A stretch of 64,000 bases of DNA from Microbacteriaceae bacterium (GTDB lineage: Bacteria > Actinomycetota > Actinomycetes > Actinomycetales > Microbacteriaceae), in NCBI GenBank assembly GCA_004297935.1, contig SCRE01000005.1, positions 1-64,000 on the forward strand. Direction: 5' to 3'. Position numbers and translations under genes: made by a program. Below, piece after piece: positions 1 through 9,261 of this stretch (the first letter of the stretch is position 1; every line of letters begins with the position of its first letter). The notes beneath the pieces were generated by a model. That model was not told the origin of the DNA, did no database searches, and saw only the letters and a program-made list of their open reading frames with translations.

Positions 1-180
1 CGGGTGCGTAACGATTGGCAGTTCTACCGGGACCGCCGGCCGGACTCGTACACGTCGATTCCGAAGCCGTAACAGACGGTGATCGAGTAGCGAGGAACGA
101 GCGTATCGAGATCAGAAGATCACGAGCACGCACATCGGGGTCTCGATACGCGTGCTCGTACCTCGCACGCTACCCGACCA

Positions 181-243
181 CCGGGCAGGGACCGGGCAGG
201 GACCGGGCAGGGACCGGGCAGGGACAATGACCACCGGGCAAGG
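181..243. repeat. Tandem 11-bp repeat (ccgggcaggga), four perfect copies plus one degenerate copy after a short gap, upstream of the hydantoinase gene
   Basis: Copies at 181-191, 192-202, 203-213 and 214-224; degenerate ccgggcaagga at 233-243. Confidence 0.9.
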
Positions 244-260
244 ACACACTAGGGGATGAC

Positions 261-1721
261 ATGAAGACACTGATCAAGAACGGGACGGTCGTGAACGCGA
301 CCGGAACGGCATCCGCGGATGTGTTGATCGACGGCGACACGATCGCCGCAGTGCTGGCGCCGGGGTCGACACTGCTCGGCTTCGACATCGAGCACAACGT
401 GGACACGGTGATCGATGCGGCCGGCAAATACGTGATCCCGGGCGGGATCGATGCGCACACGCACATGGAGATGCCGTTCGGCGGCACGCAGGCCTCAGAC
501 ACGTTCGAGACCGGCACGCGTGCCGCGGCCTGGGGTGGAACGACCAGCATCGTCGACTTCATCGTGCAGTATCCCGACCAGAACGTGGTCGATCAGTATC
601 ACCTGTGGCACGAGAAGGCCGCAGGCAACTGCGCGATCGACTACGGCTTTCACCAGATCCTCTCCGACGTGCAGGACTCCTCGCTCACCGCGATGGACGA
701 GCTCGTCGCAGAAGGCGTCACCAGCTTCAAGCTGTTCATGGCATACAAGGGCGTGTTCCTGTCCGACGACGGGCAGATCCTGCGCGCATTCCAGAAGGGC
801 GCCGACAACGGCGCGATGATGATGATGCACGCCGAGAACGGCGCAATCATCGACGTGCTCGTCAAGCAGGCGCTCGAAGCGGGCAATACCTCGCCGTATT
901 TCCACGGGACCACGCGGCCGTGGCAGGCCGAAGAAGAGGCCACGCACCGCGCGATCATGATCGCCGACATCACCGGCGCGCCGCTATACGTCGTGCACGT
1001 GTCCGCGAAGCAGGCTGTCGAGCAGATCGCCGCCGCCCGGGACCGCGGCATGAACGTGTTCGGCGAGACCTGCCCGCAATACCTGTACCTGTCGCTCGAG
1101 GAGCAGCTGGGCGCATCGAGTCAGGAATGGGGGAGCTTCGAGGGCGCCAAATGGGTGTGCTCGACCCCGTTGCGCTCCCGTGAGGAGGGCCACCAGCATC
1201 ACATGTGGCATGCTCTGCGCAGCAACGACCTGCAGATGGTGTCCACCGATCACTGCCCGTTCTGCATGAAGGGGCAGAAGGACATGGGCCTCGGCGACTT
1301 CTCGAAGATTCCGAACGGCATCGGCTCGGTCGAACACCGCATGGATCTGCTCTATCAGGGCGTCGTCGAGGGCAACATCTCGCTGCCGCGCTGGGTCGAG
1401 GTCACCTCGACGACGCCGGCACGCATGTTCGGCATGTACGGCAAGAAGGGTGTGATCCAGCCCGGGGCAGACGGCGACGTCGTGATTTACAACCCTAATG
1501 GCCATACGTCGATCGGACTCGCCGTCGACGGCAACGGCGAGCCGACAGGCCGTACCCATCACATGAACATGGACTACAGCGCGTGGGAGGGCTTCGAGAT
1601 CGACGGTCACGTCGACACGGTGCTCTCGCGCGGCCGCGTCATCGTCGACGACAACCAGTATCTCGGCCACGCGGGCGACGGCGCCTTCATCAAGCGCGGC
1701 CTGACCCAATACCTGACCTAG
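261..1721 (+). CDS. hydA: Dihydropyrimidinase / D-hydantoinase
   Basis: ORF starting MKTLIKNGTVVNATGTASADVLIDGDTIAAV, with GGIDAHTHMEMPFGG metal-binding motif and amidohydrolase C-terminus. Confidence 0.93.
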   Translation: MKTLIKNGTVVNATGTASADVLIDGDTIAAVLAPGSTLLGFDIEHNVDTVIDAAGKYVIPGGIDAHTHMEMPFGGTQASDTFETGTRAAAWGGTTSIVDFIVQYPDQNVVDQYHLWHEKAAGNCAIDYGFHQILSDVQDSSLTAMDELVAEGVTSFKLFMAYKGVFLSDDGQILRAFQKGADNGAMMMMHAENGAIIDVLVKQALEAGNTSPYFHGTTRPWQAEEEATHRAIMIADITGAPLYVVHVSAKQAVEQIAAARDRGMNVFGETCPQYLYLSLEEQLGASSQEWGSFEGAKWVCSTPLRSREEGHQHHMWHALRSNDLQMVSTDHCPFCMKGQKDMGLGDFSKIPNGIGSVEHRMDLLYQGVVEGNISLPRWVEVTSTTPARMFGMYGKKGVIQPGADGDVVIYNPNGHTSIGLAVDGNGEPTGRTHHMNMDYSAWEGFEIDGHVDTVLSRGRVIVDDNQYLGHAGDGAFIKRGLTQYLT

Positions 1722-1727
1722 ACCCCG

Positions 1728-1955
1728 CTGATCGAGTAGCAGCGGTCGCCAGCCCGTTGCAGAGGAGGGATCGAGCGCAGCGAGATTCAAGCAGAACAAC
1801 GAAGGAGCACGCGTATCGGGATACCCGCCCTTCGACAAGCTCAGGGACCGAGGCCCGCCAGGTCTCGATACGCTCGCTGGCGCTCGCTACTCGACCAACG
1901 AGAGGATACGCTCGCCGGCGCTCGTTACTCGCGTTACTCGACCAACAAGAGGAAG
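1728..1955. repeat. Intergenic dispersed repeat cluster (GGTCTCGATACGCTCGC...CTCGCTACTCGACCAACGAGAGG / CGCCCTTCGACAAGCTCAGGGACCG type)
   Basis: Several related copies of tctcgatacgctcg / cgctactcgaccaac here, similar to segments at 83-170 and 16276-16425. Confidence 0.7.
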
Positions 1956-1961
1956 TGAAAG

Positions 1962-2990
1962 ATGGATTTCGGAGTCGTACTTCAGACCAACCCGCCGGCC
2001 GCGCGCACGGTGTATCTCGCGAAGCTCGCCGAGCAATACGGGTTCACGAACGCGTGGACGTTCGACTCCCATCTGCTCTGGCAGGAGCCGTACGTGATCT
2101 ACAGCCGGATTCTCGCAGAGACCGACCGGATCATCGTCGGACCCATGGTCACCAACCCGGCGACGCGCGACTGGACGGTCACGGCATCCACCTATGCGAC
2201 GCTGAACGAGATGTACGGCAATCGCACGGTCTGCGGAATCGGCCGTGGCGACTCGGCCGTGCGTGTCACCAACGGCGCACCGACGACGCTGAAGACACTG
2301 CGTGAGTCGATCCACGTGATCCGCGAACTGGCGAACTCCCGTTCGGTCGAATACAACGGCGCGACCCTGCAGTTTCCGTGGAGTCGCGGCTCGTCGCTGG
2401 AAATGTGGGTTGCGGCCTACGGGCCGCTGGCGCTCAAGCTGGCCGGTGAGGTCGGCGACGGCTTCATCCTGCAGTTGGCGGATGTCGACATCGCCGCGTG
2501 GATGATCCAGACCGTGCGGGATGCCGCGTCCAATGCCGGTCGCGACCCGCTGTCGGTGAAGTTCTGCGTCGCCGCACCGATGTACATCGGTGACGCCAGG
2601 GAAGAATCCCGGGCGCACATGCGCGACGAGTGCCGCTGGTTCGGCGGCATGGTCGGCAACCACGTCGCCGACATCGTGGCGAAGTACGGAACGGGCGGCG
2701 CGGTTCCGCAAGCGCTGACCGACTACATCGCCGGCCGTGAGGGCTACGACTACAACGAGCACGGTCGTGCGGGCAACACGCACACCCAGTTCGTGCCGGA
2801 TGAGATCGTCGATCGCTTCTGCGTGCTCGGCACCGCGGATGACCACATCGAGAAACTGACGCGGTTGAAAGAACTCGGCGTGCATCAGTTCGCCGGTTAC
2901 CTTCAGCACGACAACAAGGAAGAGACGCTACGGGTCTACGGCGAGACCGTCATCCCGGCGCTCTCCGAGCATCTCGTGGCAAAGTCATGA
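1962..2990 (+). CDS. LLM class flavin (FMN/F420)-dependent oxidoreductase
   Basis: Luciferase-like monooxygenase fold sequence (MDFGVVLQTNPPAARTVYLAKLAEQYGFTNAWTFDSH; GIGRGDSAVR). Confidence 0.88.
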   Translation: MDFGVVLQTNPPAARTVYLAKLAEQYGFTNAWTFDSHLLWQEPYVIYSRILAETDRIIVGPMVTNPATRDWTVTASTYATLNEMYGNRTVCGIGRGDSAVRVTNGAPTTLKTLRESIHVIRELANSRSVEYNGATLQFPWSRGSSLEMWVAAYGPLALKLAGEVGDGFILQLADVDIAAWMIQTVRDAASNAGRDPLSVKFCVAAPMYIGDAREESRAHMRDECRWFGGMVGNHVADIVAKYGTGGAVPQALTDYIAGREGYDYNEHGRAGNTHTQFVPDEIVDRFCVLGTADDHIEKLTRLKELGVHQFAGYLQHDNKEETLRVYGETVIPALSEHLVAKS

Positions 2991-3039
2991 TCGACGGCGA
3001 CATCCGCGGCACCACCCACGACGACGCAAGGGAGCAGTC

Positions 3040-4356
3040 ATGAACGACCTCGATCCGGCAGACGGCATACGTGCCCACGATCTGGACATCGCCCACGTCT
3101 TCCACTCCTGGTCGGCTCAGGCGGACCGTAACCCGCTGGTGATCGCGGGCGGCCGCGGATGCCGGGCGTGGGACTTCGATGGAAGGCAGTACCTCGACTT
3201 CTCGAGTCAGCTGGTGAACCTGAATATCGGGCACCAGCATCCGGCGGTCATCGAAGGCATCAAGCGCCAGGCCGAGCAACTGGCCACGATCGCCCCGGCC
3301 ACCGCGAACCTGTCGCGCGGCGAGGCAGCGGCGCGCATCGTCGAGCACGCGCCGGACGGGTTCAACAAGGTCTTCTTCACCAACGGCGGTGCGGATGCCA
3401 ACGAGAACGCGATCAGGATGGCGCGCCTGCACACCGGGCGCGACACCATCTTGTCCAGCTACCGGTCGTATCACGGCAACACCGGTGCGGCGATCGTCGC
3501 GACGGGAGATTGGCGCCGCGTGCAGAACCAGTATGCGCGCGGGCACGCGCACTTCTTCGGGCCGTACCTGTACCGCAGCGAGTTCTGGGCGACCACGCCC
3601 GAGCAGGAGTGCGAGCGGGCGCTGCACCACCTGGAGCGCGTGATCCAGTCCGAGGGACCGTCGTCGATCGCCGGCATCCTGCTCGAGTCGATCCCGGGCA
3701 CGGCGGGCATCCTCGTGCCGCCGGTCGGTTACCTGGCCGGCGTGCGCGCGTTGGCCGACCGGTACGACCTCGTGTTGATCCTCGACGAGGTGATGGCCGG
3801 CTTCGGCCGATCCGGCCGCTGGTTCAGCTTCCAGGGCTACGACGTCACCCCCGACCTGATCACCTTCGCCAAGGGGGTGAACTCGGGCTATGTCCCGGTC
3901 GGCGGCGTCATCGTCTCGGATGCGATCGCTCACGACTTCGACGCGGCCGTCTTCCCGGGCGGGCTCACCTACAGTGGGCATCCACTGGCGATGGGATCGA
4001 TCATGGCGACCTTGGACGCCATGAAGGCGGAGGGCATCGTCGAGAACGCGGCCCGCGTCGGCACCGAGGCGATCGGGCCCGGACTCGCCGAACTGGCCGC
4101 GAAGCATCCGTCGATCGGCGAGGTGCGCGGCGAGGGTGTGTTCTGGGCGGTCGAACTGGTGGCCGATCGTGACACGCGTGAGCCGCTGCCCGCCACGACA
4201 ATGGGCGCACTGAAGGCAGGGCTGCTCGAGCGCGGACTGCTGCCGTTCGTGCAGGACAACCGCGTGCATGTCGTGCCGCCGTGCATCGTCACCGACGACG
4301 AGGTCGCGGAGGCGATGGCGATCTACGACGACGCCCTGACGTCGATCGAATCCTGA
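3040..4356 (+). CDS. Class III aminotransferase (beta-alanine / omega-amino acid type)
   Basis: FFTNGGADANENAIRMAR, LILDEVMAGFGRSG, TFAKGVNSGYVPVGGV (PLP lysine) motifs. Confidence 0.9.
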   Translation: MNDLDPADGIRAHDLDIAHVFHSWSAQADRNPLVIAGGRGCRAWDFDGRQYLDFSSQLVNLNIGHQHPAVIEGIKRQAEQLATIAPATANLSRGEAAARIVEHAPDGFNKVFFTNGGADANENAIRMARLHTGRDTILSSYRSYHGNTGAAIVATGDWRRVQNQYARGHAHFFGPYLYRSEFWATTPEQECERALHHLERVIQSEGPSSIAGILLESIPGTAGILVPPVGYLAGVRALADRYDLVLILDEVMAGFGRSGRWFSFQGYDVTPDLITFAKGVNSGYVPVGGVIVSDAIAHDFDAAVFPGGLTYSGHPLAMGSIMATLDAMKAEGIVENAARVGTEAIGPGLAELAAKHPSIGEVRGEGVFWAVELVADRDTREPLPATTMGALKAGLLERGLLPFVQDNRVHVVPPCIVTDDEVAEAMAIYDDALTSIES

Positions 4357-4422
4357 ACAGGCGAATCGCGGCCACGCGAATCGCACGTCGCGCGAATCGA
4401 ACATCTAACGAAGGAGCCTCTC

Positions 4423-5916
4423 ATGACCGACTTCATCAACCACTGGATCGACGGTACGGCCGTTGAGGGCGAATCGACCCGCACCGCACCCGTCTACGAC
4501 CCGGCGAAGGGCGTCGCCGCCAAGCAGGTGCGCCTGGGCAGTGCGGCGGATGTCGACACCGCGGTCGCCGCCGCGCGCGCGGCTTTTCCGGCGTGGAGCG
4601 ACACCTCCTGGGCGAAACGCCTGCAGGTGATGTTCAATTTTCGCGAACTGCTGAACGCGCGACGTCAGGAGCTCGCGGAGATCCTCACCTCCGAGCACGG
4701 CAAGGTGCTCTCCGACGCGTTCGGCGAGATCACCCGTGGGCTCGAGGTCGTCGAGTTCGCGCTCGGCCTTCCGCATCTGGCCAAGGGCGACTACACCGAG
4801 AACGCGTCGACCGGTGTCGACGTCTACTCGACACGGCAGCCGCTCGGCGTGGTCGGGATCATCACTCCGTTCAACTTTCCGGCGATGGTGCCGATGTGGT
4901 TCTTCCCCGTAGCGATCGCCGCGGGCAACACCGTCGTGTTGAAGCCGAGCGAGAAGGATCCGTCGTCATCGGTGTGGCTGGCCCGTCTCATGCAAGAGGC
5001 GGGGCTGCCGGACGGTGTCTTGAACGTGGTGCACGGAGACAAGGAGTCCGTCGACGCTTTGCTTTCGCATCCGGATGTGGCTTCCATCTCGTTCGTCGGC
5101 TCGACCCCGATCGCGAAATACATCTACGAGACGGCATCGAAGAACGGCAAGCGCGTGCAGGCGCTCGGAGGTGCGAAGAACCACATGCTGGTGCTGCCGG
5201 ATGCCGACCTCGACGTCACGGCCGACGCTGCCGTCAACGCGGGCTTCGGCTCCGCGGGCGAGCGCTGCATGGCCATCAGCGTGCTGCTGGTCGTCGACTC
5301 GGTCGCCGATGAGCTGATCGCGAAGATCACCGGACGGATGGCGGGGCTGAAGACCGGCGACGGTCGCCGCGGCTGCGACATGGGACCGTTGATCACCGGA
5401 GCGCATCGCGACAAGGTCGCCTCGTACATCGACCTCGCGACCGAGGACGGCGCATCCGTGGTGGTGGACGGCCGCGACGTCGAAGCGGACGGCGACGCGG
5501 ACGGTTTCTGGCTGGGTCCGACGCTGATCGACCGGGTGCCGGTCAGCTCGAGGGTGTACACGGACGAGATCTTCGGCCCGGTGCTCTCGATCGTGCGGGT
5601 CTCCGGGTACGAAGAGGGCCTGAACATCATCAACAACGTGCGCTACGGCAACGGGACGGCGATCTTCACGAACGATGGAGGGGCCGCGCGGCGGTTCCAA
5701 CGCGAGGTGCAGGTGGGCATGATCGGCATCAACGTGCCTATTCCTGTGCCGGTGGCCTATTACTCGTTCGGCGGCTGGAACGACTCGATGTTCGGCGACA
5801 TCACCGCGTACGGTGCGGATGGTGTTCGCTTCTTCACCCGCGCGAAGGCCGTCACCAGTCGCTGGCTCGACCCGAGCCACGGTGGCATCAACCTCGGCTT
5901 CCCGCAGAACACCTGA
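4423..5916 (+). CDS. mmsA: CoA-acylating methylmalonate-semialdehyde dehydrogenase
   Basis: Aldehyde dehydrogenase with GVVGIITPFNFPAMVPMWFFPVAIAAGNTVVLKPSEKDPSS, GSAGERCMAISV; typical MmsA length. Confidence 0.93.
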   Translation: MTDFINHWIDGTAVEGESTRTAPVYDPAKGVAAKQVRLGSAADVDTAVAAARAAFPAWSDTSWAKRLQVMFNFRELLNARRQELAEILTSEHGKVLSDAFGEITRGLEVVEFALGLPHLAKGDYTENASTGVDVYSTRQPLGVVGIITPFNFPAMVPMWFFPVAIAAGNTVVLKPSEKDPSSSVWLARLMQEAGLPDGVLNVVHGDKESVDALLSHPDVASISFVGSTPIAKYIYETASKNGKRVQALGGAKNHMLVLPDADLDVTADAAVNAGFGSAGERCMAISVLLVVDSVADELIAKITGRMAGLKTGDGRRGCDMGPLITGAHRDKVASYIDLATEDGASVVVDGRDVEADGDADGFWLGPTLIDRVPVSSRVYTDEIFGPVLSIVRVSGYEEGLNIINNVRYGNGTAIFTNDGGAARRFQREVQVGMIGINVPIPVPVAYYSFGGWNDSMFGDITAYGADGVRFFTRAKAVTSRWLDPSHGGINLGFPQNT

Positions 5917-5978
5917 TCCGCGCGACGGCCGAGCGTGAGCGGGCCGAAGCAGGAGTCTGCCGGCCGGCGGACAGTAAG

Positions 5979-6536
5979 GTGGTTTCCGTGACGGACTCGC
6001 GACAGCAGCTCATCGACTACATCTCGGCGGAGGCGGTGTTCCACGGAGACTTCACCCTCACCAGCGGTGCCAAGGCGAGCTACTACGTCGACCTGCGCAA
6101 GGTCAGCCTCGACCACCGAGTGGCTCCGCTGATCGGGCAGGTCATGATCGACCTGATTTCCGATGTTCCGGATGTCTTCGCGGTCGGTGGCATGACGATG
6201 GGGGCCGATCCGATCGCTTCCGCCGTGCTGCACCAAGGTGCAGCCCGTGGACTCGCATACAACGCGTTCGTCGTGCGCAAGGAGCCGAAGGACCACGGCC
6301 GCGGTCGGCAGGTCGAAGGCCCCGACCTCGAGGGCAAGCGTGTGATCGTGCTGGAAGACACGTCGACGACGGGAGGCTCGCCGCTGCAAGCCATCGAAGC
6401 ACTCAAGAAGGTCGACGCCGTCATCGCCGGTGTGGCTGTCGTCGTCGATCGTGCGACCGGTGCGAAAGAGGTGATCGAGGCCGCCGGCTACCCCTACTAC
6501 GCCGCGATCGGGCTCGCCGATCTGGGGCTCGCCTAG
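5979..6536 (+). CDS. pyrE: Orotate phosphoribosyltransferase
   Basis: TLTSGAKASYYVDLRKVSLDH and VIVLEDTSTTGGSPLQAIEAL (PRPP motif). Confidence 0.95.
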   Translation: MVSVTDSRQQLIDYISAEAVFHGDFTLTSGAKASYYVDLRKVSLDHRVAPLIGQVMIDLISDVPDVFAVGGMTMGADPIASAVLHQGAARGLAYNAFVVRKEPKDHGRGRQVEGPDLEGKRVIVLEDTSTTGGSPLQAIEALKKVDAVIAGVAVVVDRATGAKEVIEAAGYPYYAAIGLADLGLA

Positions 6537-6539
6537 ACC

Positions 6540-8060
6540 GTGGCCAACCACGACGGCGGGGACCCGGCAGATCAGACGGGCTCCAAAGATCACGCGGATG
6601 ACGGCGTTGCGGATGCAATCGATGACGGCTCCGCGGATGTGCTCGGCGGCACAGATTGGCTCCTCGGTCAACTGAGGGGTGGCCGTATGACGGAGCCGCG
6701 CACCACGGAGTCTGCGGTCGTGCCTGAGTCGCCTGCCGCGCCTGAGTCGCCTGCCGCGCCTGGACCGCCTGCCGCGCTTGAGCCGCCCGCTCTGCTTGGA
6801 CCGCCCGCGACCGCGCCTACGCGACCCGCGGATGCGCCGCCGAAGCTGCGGTGGTCCTGGGCGACGGAGTCGGTCGAGCCCATCCCACCTGTCGAGCCTG
6901 TCCCACCTGTCGAGCCTGTTGCATCACCCGAACCAGTCGTATCGCCCGAACCAGTCGTATCGCCCGAACTAGAGGCCGTTGCCGAGCCTGCGGCTCCCGT
7001 CGAACCACCGGGCTTCGCGATCGATCTACCGCCTCAGGCCGAGGCCGTCTCGCCGGCCATGCCTGTTGCGAGTACTCCGGGTGACGAGCCCGCGGGTTTC
7101 GTGTGGGATCTGACTCCGAACGACGAGGTCGATCCATTGGTCCATCCTCAGGCGCAGACGTCTTCGCAATCCAAAGCCGCGGCACAGCCGGAAACCGCTG
7201 CACTGTCGGAAACAGCGCCATTGCCCACCGACCCTCCGGCCACCCGCGCGGCACGACGCCGTGCGGACGCCGCCATGCCGGCCGAACAGCCCTTCGTGCC
7301 CTCTCCTGCTGTCGCCGCGCCGGTCAGTGCCATCCTGCCTGTCGCGCCGCCGGTCAGTGCCATCCCGCCTGTCGCCGCGCCGGTCAGTGCCATGCCGGCG
7401 GCCGCAGAGCAATCCGCGGCGACGAGTAGGTCCGCGCCTGCGGATCGTCCGCGGAGTCCGCGCGGGCGGCGCGACGCATCCGCTCATCGGTCGACGCGTG
7501 TGCTGGTCTGGGTGGCCGGCGCACTGGTGCTCGTGCTGGTGCTGATCGGACTGTTCGTGCTCGGCACCCGGCTGCCCATGATGCTGCAGAGCGCACCGAT
7601 GCCGACTCAGAGTCCGACGAAGACGGCGACTGCGACCCCCACGCCGACTCCGACGGTGGTGGCGACCGGCCCGCAGAGCCCAGGAACACATCCCTGGGAC
7701 ATCCTGCGCGGCGGCGAGTGCCTGCAGCCGTTCAGCACACCGTGGTCGCTGACATTCACCGTCGTCGACTGTGCGACTCCGCATGCCGCACAACTCGTGT
7801 ACGCGGGCGTCTTCTCCACGGATCCCGCCGCCGCGTACCCGGGCGCCGATCAGCTTGCCTCGCAACTCAACGTGTTGTGCAGCCGGCCCGGCATCCTGAA
7901 TCTGGCGGCCGCGGCGGCGTTCACCGATGCGCAACTCCAGGCGGCGTATCCAGCCACGCAGGCGCAGTGGCGGAATGGTCAACGCTCCTACTTCTGCTTC
8001 GTCAATCGCTCCGGCGGCGAGCCGTTGACCGGGAGCATCGCCGGGCCGGGTCCGTCCTGA
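6540..8060 (+). CDS. Proline/alanine-rich membrane-anchored protein of unknown function
   Basis: Low-complexity ESPAAPESPAAPGPPAA / VEPVPPVEPV / VSAIPPVAAPVSA repeats, one TM segment (VLVWVAGALVLVLVLIGLFVLG), extracellular domain. GTG start uncertain. Confidence 0.7.
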   Translation: MANHDGGDPADQTGSKDHADDGVADAIDDGSADVLGGTDWLLGQLRGGRMTEPRTTESAVVPESPAAPESPAAPGPPAALEPPALLGPPATAPTRPADAPPKLRWSWATESVEPIPPVEPVPPVEPVASPEPVVSPEPVVSPELEAVAEPAAPVEPPGFAIDLPPQAEAVSPAMPVASTPGDEPAGFVWDLTPNDEVDPLVHPQAQTSSQSKAAAQPETAALSETAPLPTDPPATRAARRRADAAMPAEQPFVPSPAVAAPVSAILPVAPPVSAIPPVAAPVSAMPAAAEQSAATSRSAPADRPRSPRGRRDASAHRSTRVLVWVAGALVLVLVLIGLFVLGTRLPMMLQSAPMPTQSPTKTATATPTPTPTVVATGPQSPGTHPWDILRGGECLQPFSTPWSLTFTVVDCATPHAAQLVYAGVFSTDPAAAYPGADQLASQLNVLCSRPGILNLAAAAAFTDAQLQAAYPATQAQWRNGQRSYFCFVNRSGGEPLTGSIAGPGPS

Positions 8061-8155
8061 GTGGAACGGCCGCCGCTCCCGTCGTGCACGAAGTGGGGCG
8101 CGGCGATTACCGGTAGCGGCAATGGCTGCCTGCTGCCAAGAAAACTCGAGTCGAT

Positions 8156-8181
8156 TAGTCCATTAGTCGACTAATGGACTA
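8156..8181. promoter_or_regulatory. 26-bp perfect palindrome, likely operator of the adjacent GntR (YtrA-type) regulator
   Basis: TAGTCCATTAGTC|GACTAATGGACTA, 10 bp upstream of the GTG start at 8192. Confidence 0.85.
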
Positions 8182-8191
8182 GAGTTGTGCT

Positions 8192-8557
8192 GTGTTCACC
8201 GAAGACAGCCCGCTCTTTCAGCAACTCGCCGATCGGATTGCTGACGACATCGCTGCCGGAACGTATCCGGAAGAGACCGCGGTCCCGTCCGCTACCGACT
8301 TCGCCGTGTTCTTCCACATGAACCCGGCGACCGTGAGCAAGGGCGTCAACCTGCTCGTCGATCTCGGCGTGCTGTACAAGAAACGAGGAATCGGCATGTT
8401 CGTCGCACCGGGCGCCCGGGACACCCTGCGCAGGCGCCGCTTGGACGAGTTTCAGGACAAATACCTCGAACCGCTGCTGACCGAAGCCCGGGTGATCGGC
8501 ATCGACTCCGACACTCTGCGGCAGATGATCTCCGAGAAAGTGAAGGACCACGCATGA
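8192..8557 (+). CDS. GntR family transcriptional regulator (YtrA subfamily-like)
   Basis: Short GntR protein (FQQLADRIADDIAAGTYPEETAVPSATDFAVFFHMNPATVSKGVNLLVDLGVLYKKRGIGMFV). Confidence 0.9.
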   Translation: MFTEDSPLFQQLADRIADDIAAGTYPEETAVPSATDFAVFFHMNPATVSKGVNLLVDLGVLYKKRGIGMFVAPGARDTLRRRRLDEFQDKYLEPLLTEARVIGIDSDTLRQMISEKVKDHA

Positions 8558-9261
8558 CGAACGTCATCTCTGTGCAGTCCGCGACGCGCACGTTCGGACG
8601 CACGAAGGCCATCGACCGGCTGAGTTTCACGGTCGCCGAAGGTTCGATCCTCGGACTGCTGGGCCGCAACGGCGCCGGCAAGACGACGATCATGTCGATC
8701 ATCGCCGGCCAGGACCGGCCGAGCTCCGGTCGAGTCGAGGTGCTCGGCGAAACACCGTTCGAGAACGCGTCCGTGCTCTCGCAGATCTCCTACGTGCGCG
8801 ACAACCAGCGCTACCCGGACGACTACAAACTGCACCACGTGTTGCGCATCGCGCCGGACTTCGCGCCGAACTGGAACGCGGATGTCGCCGCTGAGCTGGC
8901 GACCCTCGCGTTCACCGTCAGCGGCACGGCGGATGCCGTCGGCCGGCTCGCTGCCGGAAGACCCGTGCTGCGCTCGCACGCGATCGGTGGATTGCGGTCG
9001 GTGACCGTGCGCGGTGCCCTGGACGACGTCGTGCGGGCGGATGCCCGGGCAACCGGCGTGCAGGTGTCTGCAGCCACACTGCCGGAGCTGGTCGCGGCCT
9101 TCGGGGAATACGACCCGGAGTCGGGCGAGGAGCCCGGTCTGCCGGGACCGACGGGGGTGGGCGCACCCGCACCCGGGAACGCGCCTGCCGGTGCGGACGC
9201 ATCCGCTGGATTGGTGGCGGCGGACGAATCGACCGCGACGAAGAAGGGAGTGCGCTCATGA
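8554..9261 (+). CDS. ABC transporter ATP-binding protein lacking signature/Walker B/H-loop region (internally deleted)
   Basis: Walker A GLLGRNGAGKTT present; no LSGGQ-like signature, no Walker B and no switch His. The sequence passes from the Q-loop region (RDNQRYPDDYKLHHVLRIAPDF) straight to a C-terminal accessory segment. Confidence 0.8.
   Translation: MTNVISVQSATRTFGRTKAIDRLSFTVAEGSILGLLGRNGAGKTTIMSIIAGQDRPSSGRVEVLGETPFENASVLSQISYVRDNQRYPDDYKLHHVLRIAPDFAPNWNADVAAELATLAFTVSGTADAVGRLAAGRPVLRSHAIGGLRSVTVRGALDDVVRADARATGVQVSAATLPELVAAFGEYDPESGEEPGLPGPTGVGAPAPGNAPAGADASAGLVAADESTATKKGVRS

Noticed and set aside
1887-2909. Long antisense ORFs opposite annotated genes (also 2950-4404, 4966-5880, 26940-28487, 31058-32287)
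   Set aside because: Typical spurious reading frames in GC-rich DNA; Arg/His/Asp-rich composition, and the opposite strand has clear protein families.
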